A stretch of DNA of 51,756 nt from Deltaproteobacteria bacterium UBA2409 (GTDB lineage Bacteria > Bdellovibrionota_C > UBA2361 > DDRT01), in NCBI GenBank assembly GCA_002343185.1, contig DDRT01000016.1:77094-128849 (forward strand). The letters run 5' to 3'. Positions 44,241 to 51,756 of this stretch are shown piece after piece (within the stretch, counting starts at the first letter, position 1; every line of letters begins with the position of its first letter). Below the pieces are notes generated by a model. That model ran no database searches and was not told the origin of the DNA. It saw only the letters and a program-made list of their open reading frames with translations. Made by a program: the position numbers and the translations under genes.

Positions 44241-45138
44241 AAGAATTCTCCTGATCTGTTTAGCTTCATTATTTTTACTTCCATGGATTGGCCCTACATT
44301 AAGTATGTCCGATAAGATTTTTTACGAAATAAGAATACCAAGAGTATTAATCGGAATAGCAGTTGGAGCACTTTTGGGACTAACAGGCTACCTTTATCAG
44401 TTGATATTTAGAAATCCCCTTGCAACTCCATATACACTTGGGGTTGCCTCTGCTGCCTCACTTGGGGCAGTTGTATCAATTGGATTTTTCCCAATGATTA
44501 TACCTTCAGTAGGTGGAATTATTGGAGCACTTTTTGTGTGTTTGATATTTGTAACTATCTTTAAATCCCAATATCTTGCTGACAGAGTTATTTTGTTCGG
44601 TGTTGTTTTAGGGCTATTTTTGTCCAGTTTAACTGTAGTGATTCAATATATAGTTTCAGGGTCAGAAGTATTCCGTATAGTGCATTGGCTTTTAGGATCA
44701 CTCCAGGTTACATCATACTCGCTAGTTTTCTTAATCTTCCTAGTCTTATTTGTGCTTTTATGCCTCGCGTTACGCTTTTCCACTGAGCTTTCCCTGATCG
44801 CAATGGGGGATGAGTACGCAAAATCTAAGGGTGTCGAATCCGAAAGTATTAACTGGCTATTCTTTATAGCAGTGTCTATAGCGATTGGACTATGTGTGAG
44901 TTTTTTCGGGCCTATTGGATTTGTTGGCCTAGCAGTTCCATTTATGGCGAGAGGGATCTCCCCATTTAATTTTAATAACCAGATTATTTGGTCGGTGGTA
45001 CTAGGTGCTGTGTTTTTGGGCTGGAGCGATGCGTTGGGTCGGGTTATTACCTATCCCCTTGAAGTGCCTGCAGGGGTAGTTACTGCAATATTTGGAGCTC
45101 CGATAGTCGCTTATTCTTTATTGATGCAAAAGTCCTAA
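44218..45138 (+). CDS. btuC: B12 ABC transporter permease BtuC (FecCD family)
   Basis: A 306-aa polytopic permease of the FecCD type: RIPRVLIGIAVGALLGLTGYLYQ near the N-terminus, RNPLATPYTLGV, the MGDEYAKSKGV coupling-helix region, and FFGPIGFVGLAVPFMAR. About nine to ten helices. Starts at 44218, 44224 or 44233 are possible. The cluster order btuB-F-D-C is a complete import route for cobalamin. Confidence 0.9.
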   Translation: MGMLYMNKRILLICLASLFLLPWIGPTLSMSDKIFYEIRIPRVLIGIAVGALLGLTGYLYQLIFRNPLATPYTLGVASAASLGAVVSIGFFPMIIPSVGGIIGALFVCLIFVTIFKSQYLADRVILFGVVLGLFLSSLTVVIQYIVSGSEVFRIVHWLLGSLQVTSYSLVFLIFLVLFVLLCLALRFSTELSLIAMGDEYAKSKGVESESINWLFFIAVSIAIGLCVSFFGPIGFVGLAVPFMARGISPFNFNNQIIWSVVLGAVFLGWSDALGRVITYPLEVPAGVVTAIFGAPIVAYSLLMQKS

Positions 45139-45153
45139 ATTTTCCTAGGACTT
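45130..45153 (+). terminator. Hairpin at the btuC stop
   Basis: AAGTCCTA (45130-45137) pairs with TAGGACTT (45146-45153) around an 8-nt loop. It includes the btuC stop codon. No T-run follows, so it is at best a weak terminator or a stabilising stem. The next gene starts 25 nt later. Confidence 0.35.
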
Positions 45154-45177
45154 AAAATATCAAGGCTAGGACAATTT

Positions 45178-47631
45178 TTGACGACATTAGTATCTTGGGT
45201 GACTAGGGTATTATTTCTTTTAATTTTCTGTTTTAGCGTATTTGCTGACTCAATTTCGAGTAATCCTATAGTATTCGTCACTGCTGTTCCAAACCCAAGA
45301 GATTTTGGAACAATGGCTGCCACTTTTAGTAATCATGTTGCAAATCCTGACACCGCTTTTAGGGGAGGAGATCTCTGGATTAGATATCCAGATGGAACTC
45401 TTCGAAATCTGACCCAGGCAGCTGGGTATGGAAATTCGGGATTTCAGGGCGCGAACTCAATTGCTGTTAGAGACCCATCAGTTCATTGGGATGGCAATAA
45501 AATTATATTTAGTATGGTAGTTGGTGCGCCAACTGCCCAATATCAGCTTGGAACTTTTAGATGGCAGCTTTATGAAATTATTAACTTTGGATCCGGACAA
45601 TCGCCGATTATAACAAAAGTTCCCAACCAGCCGGAAAGTTATAATAATCACTCCCCAATATATGCAAGCGATGATTCGATAATATTTGTCTCCGATAGAC
45701 CAAGAGATGACACAGTATTGCACACATATCCTCAGCGTGATGAATATGAATCTGCTGTTATAAATACAGGACTTTGGAAATTAAGTGGTAGTAAGCTAGA
45801 GATCCTGGATCATTCTCCATCAGGGGATTTTAATCCGATAATTGATAGCTTTGGGCGTGTAGTTTTTACCCGGTGGGATCACCTGCAACGTGATCAGCAA
45901 AATATAGGGGTAAATCATGGGGCGTATAACTACCTAAGCGAGACCTCAAACCAACAAACAAATTCGAATGAAGAAGTATTTCCTGAGGCAAGATCAAATC
46001 TTGATCCAGATAAAGAAGCCCATGTAAATCTACACACTATTAATCAATTTATCCCTTGGATGATGAATCAAGATGGAACAGATCTTGAAACCCTAAATCA
46101 TATTGGAAGACAAGAGATTGGAATATATAGTGAAAGAACATTTAATGATGACCCAAACGTGCAAGAGTTTTATGGTCAGTATTCAACCGGTTCTAATTCA
46201 AATGATTTCACAATCTTTCTACACATAAAAGAAGATCCAAATACTGCTGGTACATACCTTGGTACAAACTGCCAGGAGTTTCAAACTCATTCTTCCGGAC
46301 AACTGGTTTCAATTACAGGTGCGCCAAATGTTAATCCAAATAATATGGTGGTTACTTATCTGACTCATCCTGATACTTCTGGTGCAACGAACTCTCCTTC
46401 AGGGAATCATTCAGGTCTTTACCGTGATCCACTTCCTCTTTCAAATGGGAATCTTTTAGCAAGTCACACCTCTGAGACAAGAGAGGACTCTAACGAAGGC
46501 ACAACTACGAACCCAATATCAAGATATGATCTGAGATTAAAACTTCTCACAAAACCTGGCGCTTATTATGTGCCACACTCAAATATCACTTCTGGTATTA
46601 CAAAAAATGTAAGTTTCTGGAACCCTGATCAGCTAATTTCATATAACGGTGAGCTTTGGGAGATTATGGCAGTCGAAGTTAAAAGCAGAACTCGCCCACA
46701 AGCTCCAAGCTTGCATCTTCCTAGTGTTGAGGCTGGGGTATTTCAAGAGATGGGGGTCGAGTACCAGGAACTTGTAGACTATTTGAAGGCTCAAAATCTA
46801 GCTCTAGTAGTTAGTAGAAACGTAACTGTAAGGGACAAAAATGATCGCCAACAACCAACAAATCTAAAGGTTGCAGACTCAACAACCCAGAGCGTGCCCA
46901 ACTCTGGAAAGATCTATGAGGTAGGTTTAATGGAGTTCTATCAAGGCGATCTGATTCGTTCATATACAGCTGGTAATACAACAGGTAGGAGAGTGCTTGC
47001 CCAAGATATGCACTCAGTGCCTGCGGGGATTAACATAGACAGCGGACGTGAAGGGGCTGTTAAGATCGCAAGTGATGGCTCAATGGCTGCTTTTGTTCCT
47101 GCAAGAAGGGCACTTAGCTGGCAGCTTTCTTCTAAAGAGGGGGTTCCTGTGGTGAGGGAAAGATATTGGGTAACATTTCAACCAGGTGAAGTTAGGGTTT
47201 GCAGCTCCTGTCATGGAGTGAATACTGTGGATCACCTCGGAAACCCTCCTCCAGAAAATCCGCCACTTGCACTTGCTCAGCTCCTTGCTCACTGGAAGGG
47301 GCTACCCCCTCCAACGGAGATCGGTTATTCCCTAAAACTTGAAGGTAAAAAGAAGCCAGGTGGAAAATTCAAACTTACAATTAGTGGCTCAGGCGAACTA
47401 AAAATCAGAGCAAAAGTTTTAGGTAAAAAATGTCCTAAACTAAAATCTGTTTCTTCAGGTGTATTTGATGGTAGATACCCTAAACTAGATCGAGCCAAGG
47501 TAGTTTATATGCTTATTTCGAATAATGAAGTTAAAGCTAAAGTTTCAGCAAGATTATCAAGATTAAAACCTGGGATAACTGCTTCGCCTAATCCATGTAA
47601 GGCAGCGATGAAGCTTAAAAGTGCTCAATAA
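45178..47631 (+). CDS. Secreted monoheme propeller protein (hydrazine-synthase-alpha-like family)
   Basis: An 817-aa exported protein starting at TTG (AGGA 7 nt upstream) with signal RVLFLLIFCFSVFADS. The N-terminal half has TolB/PD40-type propeller repeats (DSIIFVSDRPRDD, RVVFTRWDH). A single c-type heme motif C675-S-S-C678-H679 follows YWVTFQPGEVR, as in proteins annotated with the hydrazine synthase alpha middle domain. That family is wider than anammox bacteria, and no other hydrazine genes are here. The tail is a Lys-rich beta domain. Role unknown, probably periplasmic electron transfer or substrate binding. Confidence 0.68.
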   Translation: MTTLVSWVTRVLFLLIFCFSVFADSISSNPIVFVTAVPNPRDFGTMAATFSNHVANPDTAFRGGDLWIRYPDGTLRNLTQAAGYGNSGFQGANSIAVRDPSVHWDGNKIIFSMVVGAPTAQYQLGTFRWQLYEIINFGSGQSPIITKVPNQPESYNNHSPIYASDDSIIFVSDRPRDDTVLHTYPQRDEYESAVINTGLWKLSGSKLEILDHSPSGDFNPIIDSFGRVVFTRWDHLQRDQQNIGVNHGAYNYLSETSNQQTNSNEEVFPEARSNLDPDKEAHVNLHTINQFIPWMMNQDGTDLETLNHIGRQEIGIYSERTFNDDPNVQEFYGQYSTGSNSNDFTIFLHIKEDPNTAGTYLGTNCQEFQTHSSGQLVSITGAPNVNPNNMVVTYLTHPDTSGATNSPSGNHSGLYRDPLPLSNGNLLASHTSETREDSNEGTTTNPISRYDLRLKLLTKPGAYYVPHSNITSGITKNVSFWNPDQLISYNGELWEIMAVEVKSRTRPQAPSLHLPSVEAGVFQEMGVEYQELVDYLKAQNLALVVSRNVTVRDKNDRQQPTNLKVADSTTQSVPNSGKIYEVGLMEFYQGDLIRSYTAGNTTGRRVLAQDMHSVPAGINIDSGREGAVKIASDGSMAAFVPARRALSWQLSSKEGVPVVRERYWVTFQPGEVRVCSSCHGVNTVDHLGNPPPENPPLALAQLLAHWKGLPPPTEIGYSLKLEGKKKPGGKFKLTISGSGELKIRAKVLGKKCPKLKSVSSGVFDGRYPKLDRAKVVYMLISNNEVKAKVSARLSRLKPGITASPNPCKAAMKLKSAQ

Positions 47632-47696
47632 TTCACCATAATTTCACAGATACAGTCAGAGTAAACTAAAATCTGAATTTATGAGATGATTACCAA

Positions 47697-48473
47697 ATGC
47701 TTAGCCTCGAGCCCAGTAGTTTTGACCATGATAGAGTAATCGAAATTCTAAATGGTTACTCCTTACAGCTTAAGTTGCCATTTAATCTAGAGACTTTTAT
47801 TGAAAAGCATGTTGATTTTCGAGCTAGAGGGATTTCCGCAGTTTTTGCCTGCCCGGAGGATGAGAAATTAGTTATCAATTCAGATCTGTTAAAACTAATG
47901 TATCAGGAGGTTCTTTCTGAGTCTCAGAGTAAGCAAGATGCTGAGAATGGATTAGCGCTTAGACTACTTTTAATAGTAGTTCATGAGAGAGAACATCTAT
48001 TAGAACATCAAGAGCAAAAACAAGATCTTGGGTTTTATTGGCCGATATCTTCTCTACAATCAGAGGTTGCTGGAGTAAGATCTGAAGCCCAGCTCTATGG
48101 AAGAATGATTCAGGATCCGAAATTGCGCGATCTGCTTAATAGAACCTCTCCACCTAGAAATTACATTATACCAGGAGCCTCGAGTTCGTTGACCGAAGCA
48201 TTTGATAGGCGCATTTCAGGGGCATATGCCATACTTGATTTAAAAAACGATGAAAGACTAATCGAGTATTGTAAGCAATATTACCCTAATGCGATTGATC
48301 TTTTGAATGTGAAACGATCGGATCTCGAGATTCAACTTAAGGCCATTAAAAAAGTTGAATTAAGTCCTCATGATACTGAGAATCTAACCAAGGCGATTCA
48401 AATATGCGAGTCGGTCAGTAAATTTGATAGCCTTGTAAGATGGTATAGAAGGAATGATCTCCCCAGAGATTAG
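47697..48473 (+). CDS. Soluble HExxH protein, possible metalloprotease
   Basis: A 258-aa protein without signal peptide. HEREH at 96-100 in LLLIVVHEREHLLEH fits a zincin metal site. E130 (VRSEAQLYG), about 30 residues later, could be the third ligand of a gluzincin-like arrangement. No exact family recognised. It is convergent with the secreted metzincin gene and the stops overlap. Confidence 0.55.
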   Translation: MLSLEPSSFDHDRVIEILNGYSLQLKLPFNLETFIEKHVDFRARGISAVFACPEDEKLVINSDLLKLMYQEVLSESQSKQDAENGLALRLLLIVVHEREHLLEHQEQKQDLGFYWPISSLQSEVAGVRSEAQLYGRMIQDPKLRDLLNRTSPPRNYIIPGASSSLTEAFDRRISGAYAILDLKNDERLIEYCKQYYPNAIDLLNVKRSDLEIQLKAIKKVELSPHDTENLTKAIQICESVSKFDSLVRWYRRNDLPRD

Positions 48474-49738
48474 CTAAAATTCAGGAGATAGCTTGTAGAT
48501 TGACTCATCCTATCATTCACAAAATACTTGCCTTTCTTTGATAGTATAAATCTAAATTCTCCTTGTTTGTTTGTTTTTTTAGTACTTAATAATTTATAAG
48601 GCCGAGATGAGATTAACTCTATTACACGTCCTGATAGTGGATCTCCCTTACTGCTAAGTGTTCCCATTAAGCAGGGTTTCCCGTTGCAGGAAGATATTCG
48701 GGCAGAAATGGATACATTTTTTTTCTTTTCGGAAGGAATTGAATAACTGGACTTTGATGGCGTTGGAAGTGGAGCGCCTTGAGAGTCAGAAAAACAGCTA
48801 TCATTTAGATAGGGATTAATCTCGTTAAATGAGAAATTTGAAAAATAGGGATTTTTAGAGTTGGCATTTCCAGAACCGGTCATAATTGATTTTGAATCAC
48901 TAGGATCATGCGTTGCATTAAGTCCATGACCAAGTTCATGCGCAAGGGTCTGCACAAATCTTGGAAATCCAGATGCATAATCAGTAAAGCCAACATTGTA
49001 AGCAGTGCACCCAGTTCCTATATAGGCTAGTCCGATTGCATCGGTATATCCACGTTGAGCAGTAAAAAGATGGAAAAAGTCTGCATCATTTGAGTTTATA
49101 GAACCTCTAAACTGTTCAAGTAGGCTAAGAGAGGTTTTTGCCTTGAAGGATGAATCTAATAGTCGTATCTGATTAATTCTAAAATTAAGGGAAAATGTAG
49201 TTGAATAAAGGTCGGATGTCTTTTTAATTGCAAGGACTGAAGCCAATAGAGTGTTATTCCTGTGTAGTTTTTTGAATGTAGAATCAATATCAATTGAAAG
49301 ATAAAGGGATCTAGGACCATTACTTCTTTGTGAGATTGCTCTTTTTGTTCCAAGCTCTTTACAGTAAAACTGCTTTATTTTTATTGGATATGTTAATTTT
49401 TTTGATGCAGCTATAAAAGTTCGATGGTCTGTTTCAAAAGGCAAAAAAAGTGCGCCGTCCTTAAAAGAACCCGACACCTTCAAGATTCCAGACCTTGATG
49501 ATTTAATCGATCCTGATACTAATTTAATTTTAGCAGTTTTAAGAATGCCGTCAGACTCTACTACAGGAACCTCAATAATTTCATCAACTTTAAGAAAACC
49601 TTTTATTCTTCCAATCCCTTCTCTAAATCCATAGAGACGAAGTCCGGATTTTTTTTCATACACAGAAAAATTACTTCTAGGTGATGCAAAACTAAGTGAG
49701 GCTAAAAGTAGAATTATCCTAATGCTTAAAGTGACCAT
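48470..49738 (-). CDS. Secreted metzincin (reprolysin/ADAM-like) protease
   Basis: A 422-aa exported protein (signal MVTLSIRIILLLASLSFAS). The zinc site HELGHGLNATHD (H267, E268, H271, H277) and a Met-turn (SIMTG, M286) define the metzincin/M12B layout. About 265 residues of N-terminal domain could be a prodomain. The C-terminal ~75 residues form a beta-rich domain. It begins 20 nt inside the upstream LON-domain gene, an odd coupling of a cytoplasmic and an exported protein. Confidence 0.82.
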   Translation of the reverse strand: MVTLSIRIILLLASLSFASPRSNFSVYEKKSGLRLYGFREGIGRIKGFLKVDEIIEVPVVESDGILKTAKIKLVSGSIKSSRSGILKVSGSFKDGALFLPFETDHRTFIAASKKLTYPIKIKQFYCKELGTKRAISQRSNGPRSLYLSIDIDSTFKKLHRNNTLLASVLAIKKTSDLYSTTFSLNFRINQIRLLDSSFKAKTSLSLLEQFRGSINSNDADFFHLFTAQRGYTDAIGLAYIGTGCTAYNVGFTDYASGFPRFVQTLAHELGHGLNATHDPSDSKSIMTGSGNANSKNPYFSNFSFNEINPYLNDSCFSDSQGAPLPTPSKSSYSIPSEKKKNVSISARISSCNGKPCLMGTLSSKGDPLSGRVIELISSRPYKLLSTKKTNKQGEFRFILSKKGKYFVNDRMSQSTSYLLNFS

Positions 49739-50339
49739 TCGTTTTTACTCTATCCTCAACAGCTTCTTTTGCAGCAAGCTGCGTTACGCTTTCAGTAAGA
49801 AAGATATCAAGTGACTCAAGTCTTTCCTTTTCAGATCCTATTTCAAGGATCATCTGGCGCTCGGGTAATGAAAGTCCGGTAAGGCTAGCAACCGCAAATG
49901 ATACAAATGGTAAATCTGTAAAATCTCGCATCTGAGGTGAGCCGCTGGTAAGTTCAGAATATTTTGTGAAAAGTGTTATTACTCTTTGGCGTAATAGTGG
50001 ATCAACTTCTTCAGTGTTTTCATCATCAAAAAACTCAACTGTAGCAGTAGGGTAGGGCTTTCCCGCATTTTCTGATTCCATCCTAAATCTTCTAATGCCT
50101 CTGACTACTACATCACTAGAACCATCCTTATATTCCTCTAGAATACGGTCTAAAAGTACAGCGCATCCAACTTGGGCTATCATTTCGTCAAATAGGCAAG
50201 GGATTCCGAATGGCTTTTCTTTACCACAATCTTTAAGAAGTTGTTTATACCTATCCTCAAATATATGGAGCTTAACTTGCTCTCCTGGGAAAACCACTAA
50301 CCTTAAAGGAAATAGAGGAAGAATTACGCGACCAGACAT
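49719..50339 (-). CDS. LON substrate-binding-domain protein
   Basis: A 206-aa soluble protein matching the N-terminal LON domain (ILPLFPLRLVVFPGEQVKLHIFEDRYKQLL, then VVVRGIRRFRM). No ATPase or protease domain follows, as in stand-alone members of this family. The ATG at 50339 is preferred to the TTG at 50348. It is divergent from cbs and overlaps the metzincin gene. Confidence 0.82.
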   Translation of the reverse strand: MSGRVILPLFPLRLVVFPGEQVKLHIFEDRYKQLLKDCGKEKPFGIPCLFDEMIAQVGCAVLLDRILEEYKDGSSDVVVRGIRRFRMESENAGKPYPTATVEFFDDENTEEVDPLLRQRVITLFTKYSELTSGSPQMRDFTDLPFVSFAVASLTGLSLPERQMILEIGSEKERLESLDIFLTESVTQLAAKEAVEDRVKTNGHFKH

Positions 50340-50385
50340 TACGGACAACCTACCCTTCTTTTTAATTCTGATCTAGTGTCTTCTT

Positions 50386-51711
50386 ATGAAAACAATACTT
50401 GATTACATGGGAAATACCCCGCTAGTACCTCTTCATAGAGTCGGACGGGAATTAGAATGCAATCTATTCGCCAAGTGTGAGTTCATGAACCCAGGTGGAT
50501 CAGTAAAAGATCGTATAGGCTTATCAATGGTCGAGGATGCTGAAAGGTCTGGTAGGATTAAGCCAGGCGATACATTAATCGAACCGACAAGCGGCAATAC
50601 AGGTATTGGAATAGCGCTAGCTGGGGCGATTAAAGGGTACCGCGTTATTATTACCATGCCTGAAAAAATGAGTAGAGAAAAACAGGTTACCCTTGAAGCT
50701 CTTGGAGCAGAGATTATTAGAACCCCTACAGAAGCTGCATTTGATTCGCCTGATAGTCATATTAGTGTTGCAAAAAGATTACAAAAAGAGTTGCCCAATG
50801 CTCATATTTTGGATCAGTACTCAAACCCTTCAAATCCAAAAATTCACTATGAGAAAACCGCTCAGGAAATCATCGATCAAATGTCTGGATCAATCGATAT
50901 GTTTGTTGCAGGTGCCGGTACGGGAGGAACTATCACTGGAGCTGGTCGAAGATTAAAAGAACATAATCCAAGCTGTATCATAGTAGGAGCGGATCCCGTG
51001 GGCTCGATTCTTGGGGGAGGTACTGATGTGGCCTCATATAAAGTTGAAGGGATTGGATATGATTTCTTCCCCGATGTGCTTGATACTAAAGTTGTAGATG
51101 AGTGGGTTAAGACTAAAGATCAAACATCCTTCTTGCTAGCAAGAAGACTCATAAAAGAAGAGGGTCTTCTGTGTGGTGGCTCAAGTGGTTCAGCTCTATT
51201 TGCAGCACTACAAGCCGCAAAGAAATTAAAGAAGGGTCAGAACTGTGTAGTAATACTCCCTGATGGGATCAGAAACTATATGAGTAAGTTTGTTGATGAT
51301 AGGTGGATGCGTGAGAATGGCTATTACGATGTAAAAGAACTTAAGGGCACAGTATCTGATCTGCTACCTAAACTTACAAAGACTCCAATTTGTGCATTAG
51401 ATACCCAAAGCTTGAGCGATGTAATAGAGAAGATGAGAATCAACAATATATCTCAGATGCCAGTAACTTCCGGAGGTATCCTGGTGGGAATGGTCACTGA
51501 GTCAGATATTTTAGATAAAATGCTTAGTGGGGAGGGGAATTCCCTTGTTTCTCAATCAATGACCAGAAGTGTGCCAACTGCAGCAACTCACACCCCTCTA
51601 AAAACAATACAAGGGATATTAAAAACAAATGCAGCTGTTGTGATTGTTGATGACTCTAAAAAACCACTAAGTATAGTTTCTAGGATAGATATAATTAATC
51701 ATCTTAAGTAG
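50386..51711 (+). CDS. cbs: Cystathionine beta-synthase with CBS domains
   Basis: A 441-aa PLP enzyme that condenses serine and homocysteine to cystathionine. K41 lies in NPGGSVKDR, and SGNTG (69-73) and GTGGTITGAGR hold the PLP phosphate. GGSSGSA follows. Two C-terminal CBS domains (ISQMPVTSGGILVGMVTESDI, then a degenerate second) complete the typical layout. TCTAGT lies 8 nt before the ATG, again leaderless-like. Confidence 0.88.
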   Translation: MKTILDYMGNTPLVPLHRVGRELECNLFAKCEFMNPGGSVKDRIGLSMVEDAERSGRIKPGDTLIEPTSGNTGIGIALAGAIKGYRVIITMPEKMSREKQVTLEALGAEIIRTPTEAAFDSPDSHISVAKRLQKELPNAHILDQYSNPSNPKIHYEKTAQEIIDQMSGSIDMFVAGAGTGGTITGAGRRLKEHNPSCIIVGADPVGSILGGGTDVASYKVEGIGYDFFPDVLDTKVVDEWVKTKDQTSFLLARRLIKEEGLLCGGSSGSALFAALQAAKKLKKGQNCVVILPDGIRNYMSKFVDDRWMRENGYYDVKELKGTVSDLLPKLTKTPICALDTQSLSDVIEKMRINNISQMPVTSGGILVGMVTESDILDKMLSGEGNSLVSQSMTRSVPTAATHTPLKTIQGILKTNAAVVIVDDSKKPLSIVSRIDIINHLK

Positions 51712-51740
51712 GGGCGTGTAGGTTCGGTAGTATTTTTACT

Positions 51741-51756
51741 TGGGGGTCAGGCCGGG
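51741..51756. repeat. REP-like element, copy 4 (cut by window end)
   Basis: TGGGGGTCAGGCCGGG matches the first 16 bases of copy 1 (57-72). The rest lies beyond the window. It begins 29 nt after the cbs stop. Confidence 0.8.

Noticed and set aside
45178..47631. Reading the monoheme protein as evidence of anammox.
   Set aside because: The family is broader than anammox and no hydrazine synthase beta/gamma or other anammox genes are present.
1..51756. CRISPR arrays, rRNA genes, phage structural genes, and known defence operons.
   Set aside because: No regularly spaced direct repeats, rRNA sequence, capsid/tail genes or defence signature was seen on reading through both strands.

Overview
The window reads as chromosomal DNA of an AT-rich, Gram-negative, flagellated bacterium. 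The evidence is a TonB-dependent receptor with its B12 riboswitch, a FliD filament cap, many signal-peptide-bearing proteins, and PlsC. The heme genes narrow the field: glycine-type 5-aminolevulinate synthase (C4 route), a zinc-independent type HemB, a RegB/RegA redox pair, and a HemQ-family protein more typical of the coproporphyrin branch. I cannot name a genus. An under-sampled proteobacterial or former deltaproteobacterial lineage is the best guess, with low confidence.

Layout. 1-3.6 kb: the 3' end of a tRNA-Leu, a nested palindrome, plsC with a small partner, a DUF3108 exported protein, and fliD. 3.7-9.9 kb: a 709-aa protein with a nucleoside-phosphorylase-like C-terminus, a GT-C-like membrane protein, a methyltransferase, and a RegB/RegA two-component pair. 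10-14.3 kb: a His-rich outer-membrane protein, a helical protein of unknown function, three receiver-domain proteins (one degenerate), and hemB. 14.5-15.9 kb: a decayed IS110-family transposase and a broken small membrane gene. 16-33 kb: an accessory island of mostly secreted proteins. It holds a caspase-fold protease, an IS200-like (Y1/RAYT-type) protein lacking its HUH histidines, small Cys-rich secreted proteins, an RCC1-like protein, and two large modular secreted proteins. Those two share their N-terminal and middle regions but end in different peptidoglycan-hydrolase-like modules. Two membrane proteins, one GT87-like, close the island.

33-40.4 kb: an epimerase-like gene and then hemC, a small ORF, hemA (ALAS), hemD, hemE, hemY and hemQ, the last five tightly overlapping. 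A roughly 160-bp repeat lies on each side of this cluster in opposite orientation. 40.7-45.1 kb: a cobalamin riboswitch followed by btuB, btuF, btuD and btuC. 45.2-51.7 kb: a large secreted monoheme propeller protein resembling the hydrazine synthase alpha family, a soluble HExxH protein, a secreted metzincin, a LON-domain protein, and cystathionine beta-synthase.

A recurring palindromic repeat built on GGGGGTCAGGCC sits at 3' ends of genes at four places (57-130, 40448-40567, 42841-42872, 51741-end). It may be related to the IS200-like protein. The strongest candidates for something undescribed are the secreted island with its swapped catalytic C-termini and the C4/HemQ mixed heme pathway. 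Many genes also lack a Shine-Dalgarno sequence and carry a -10-like box just before the start codon.
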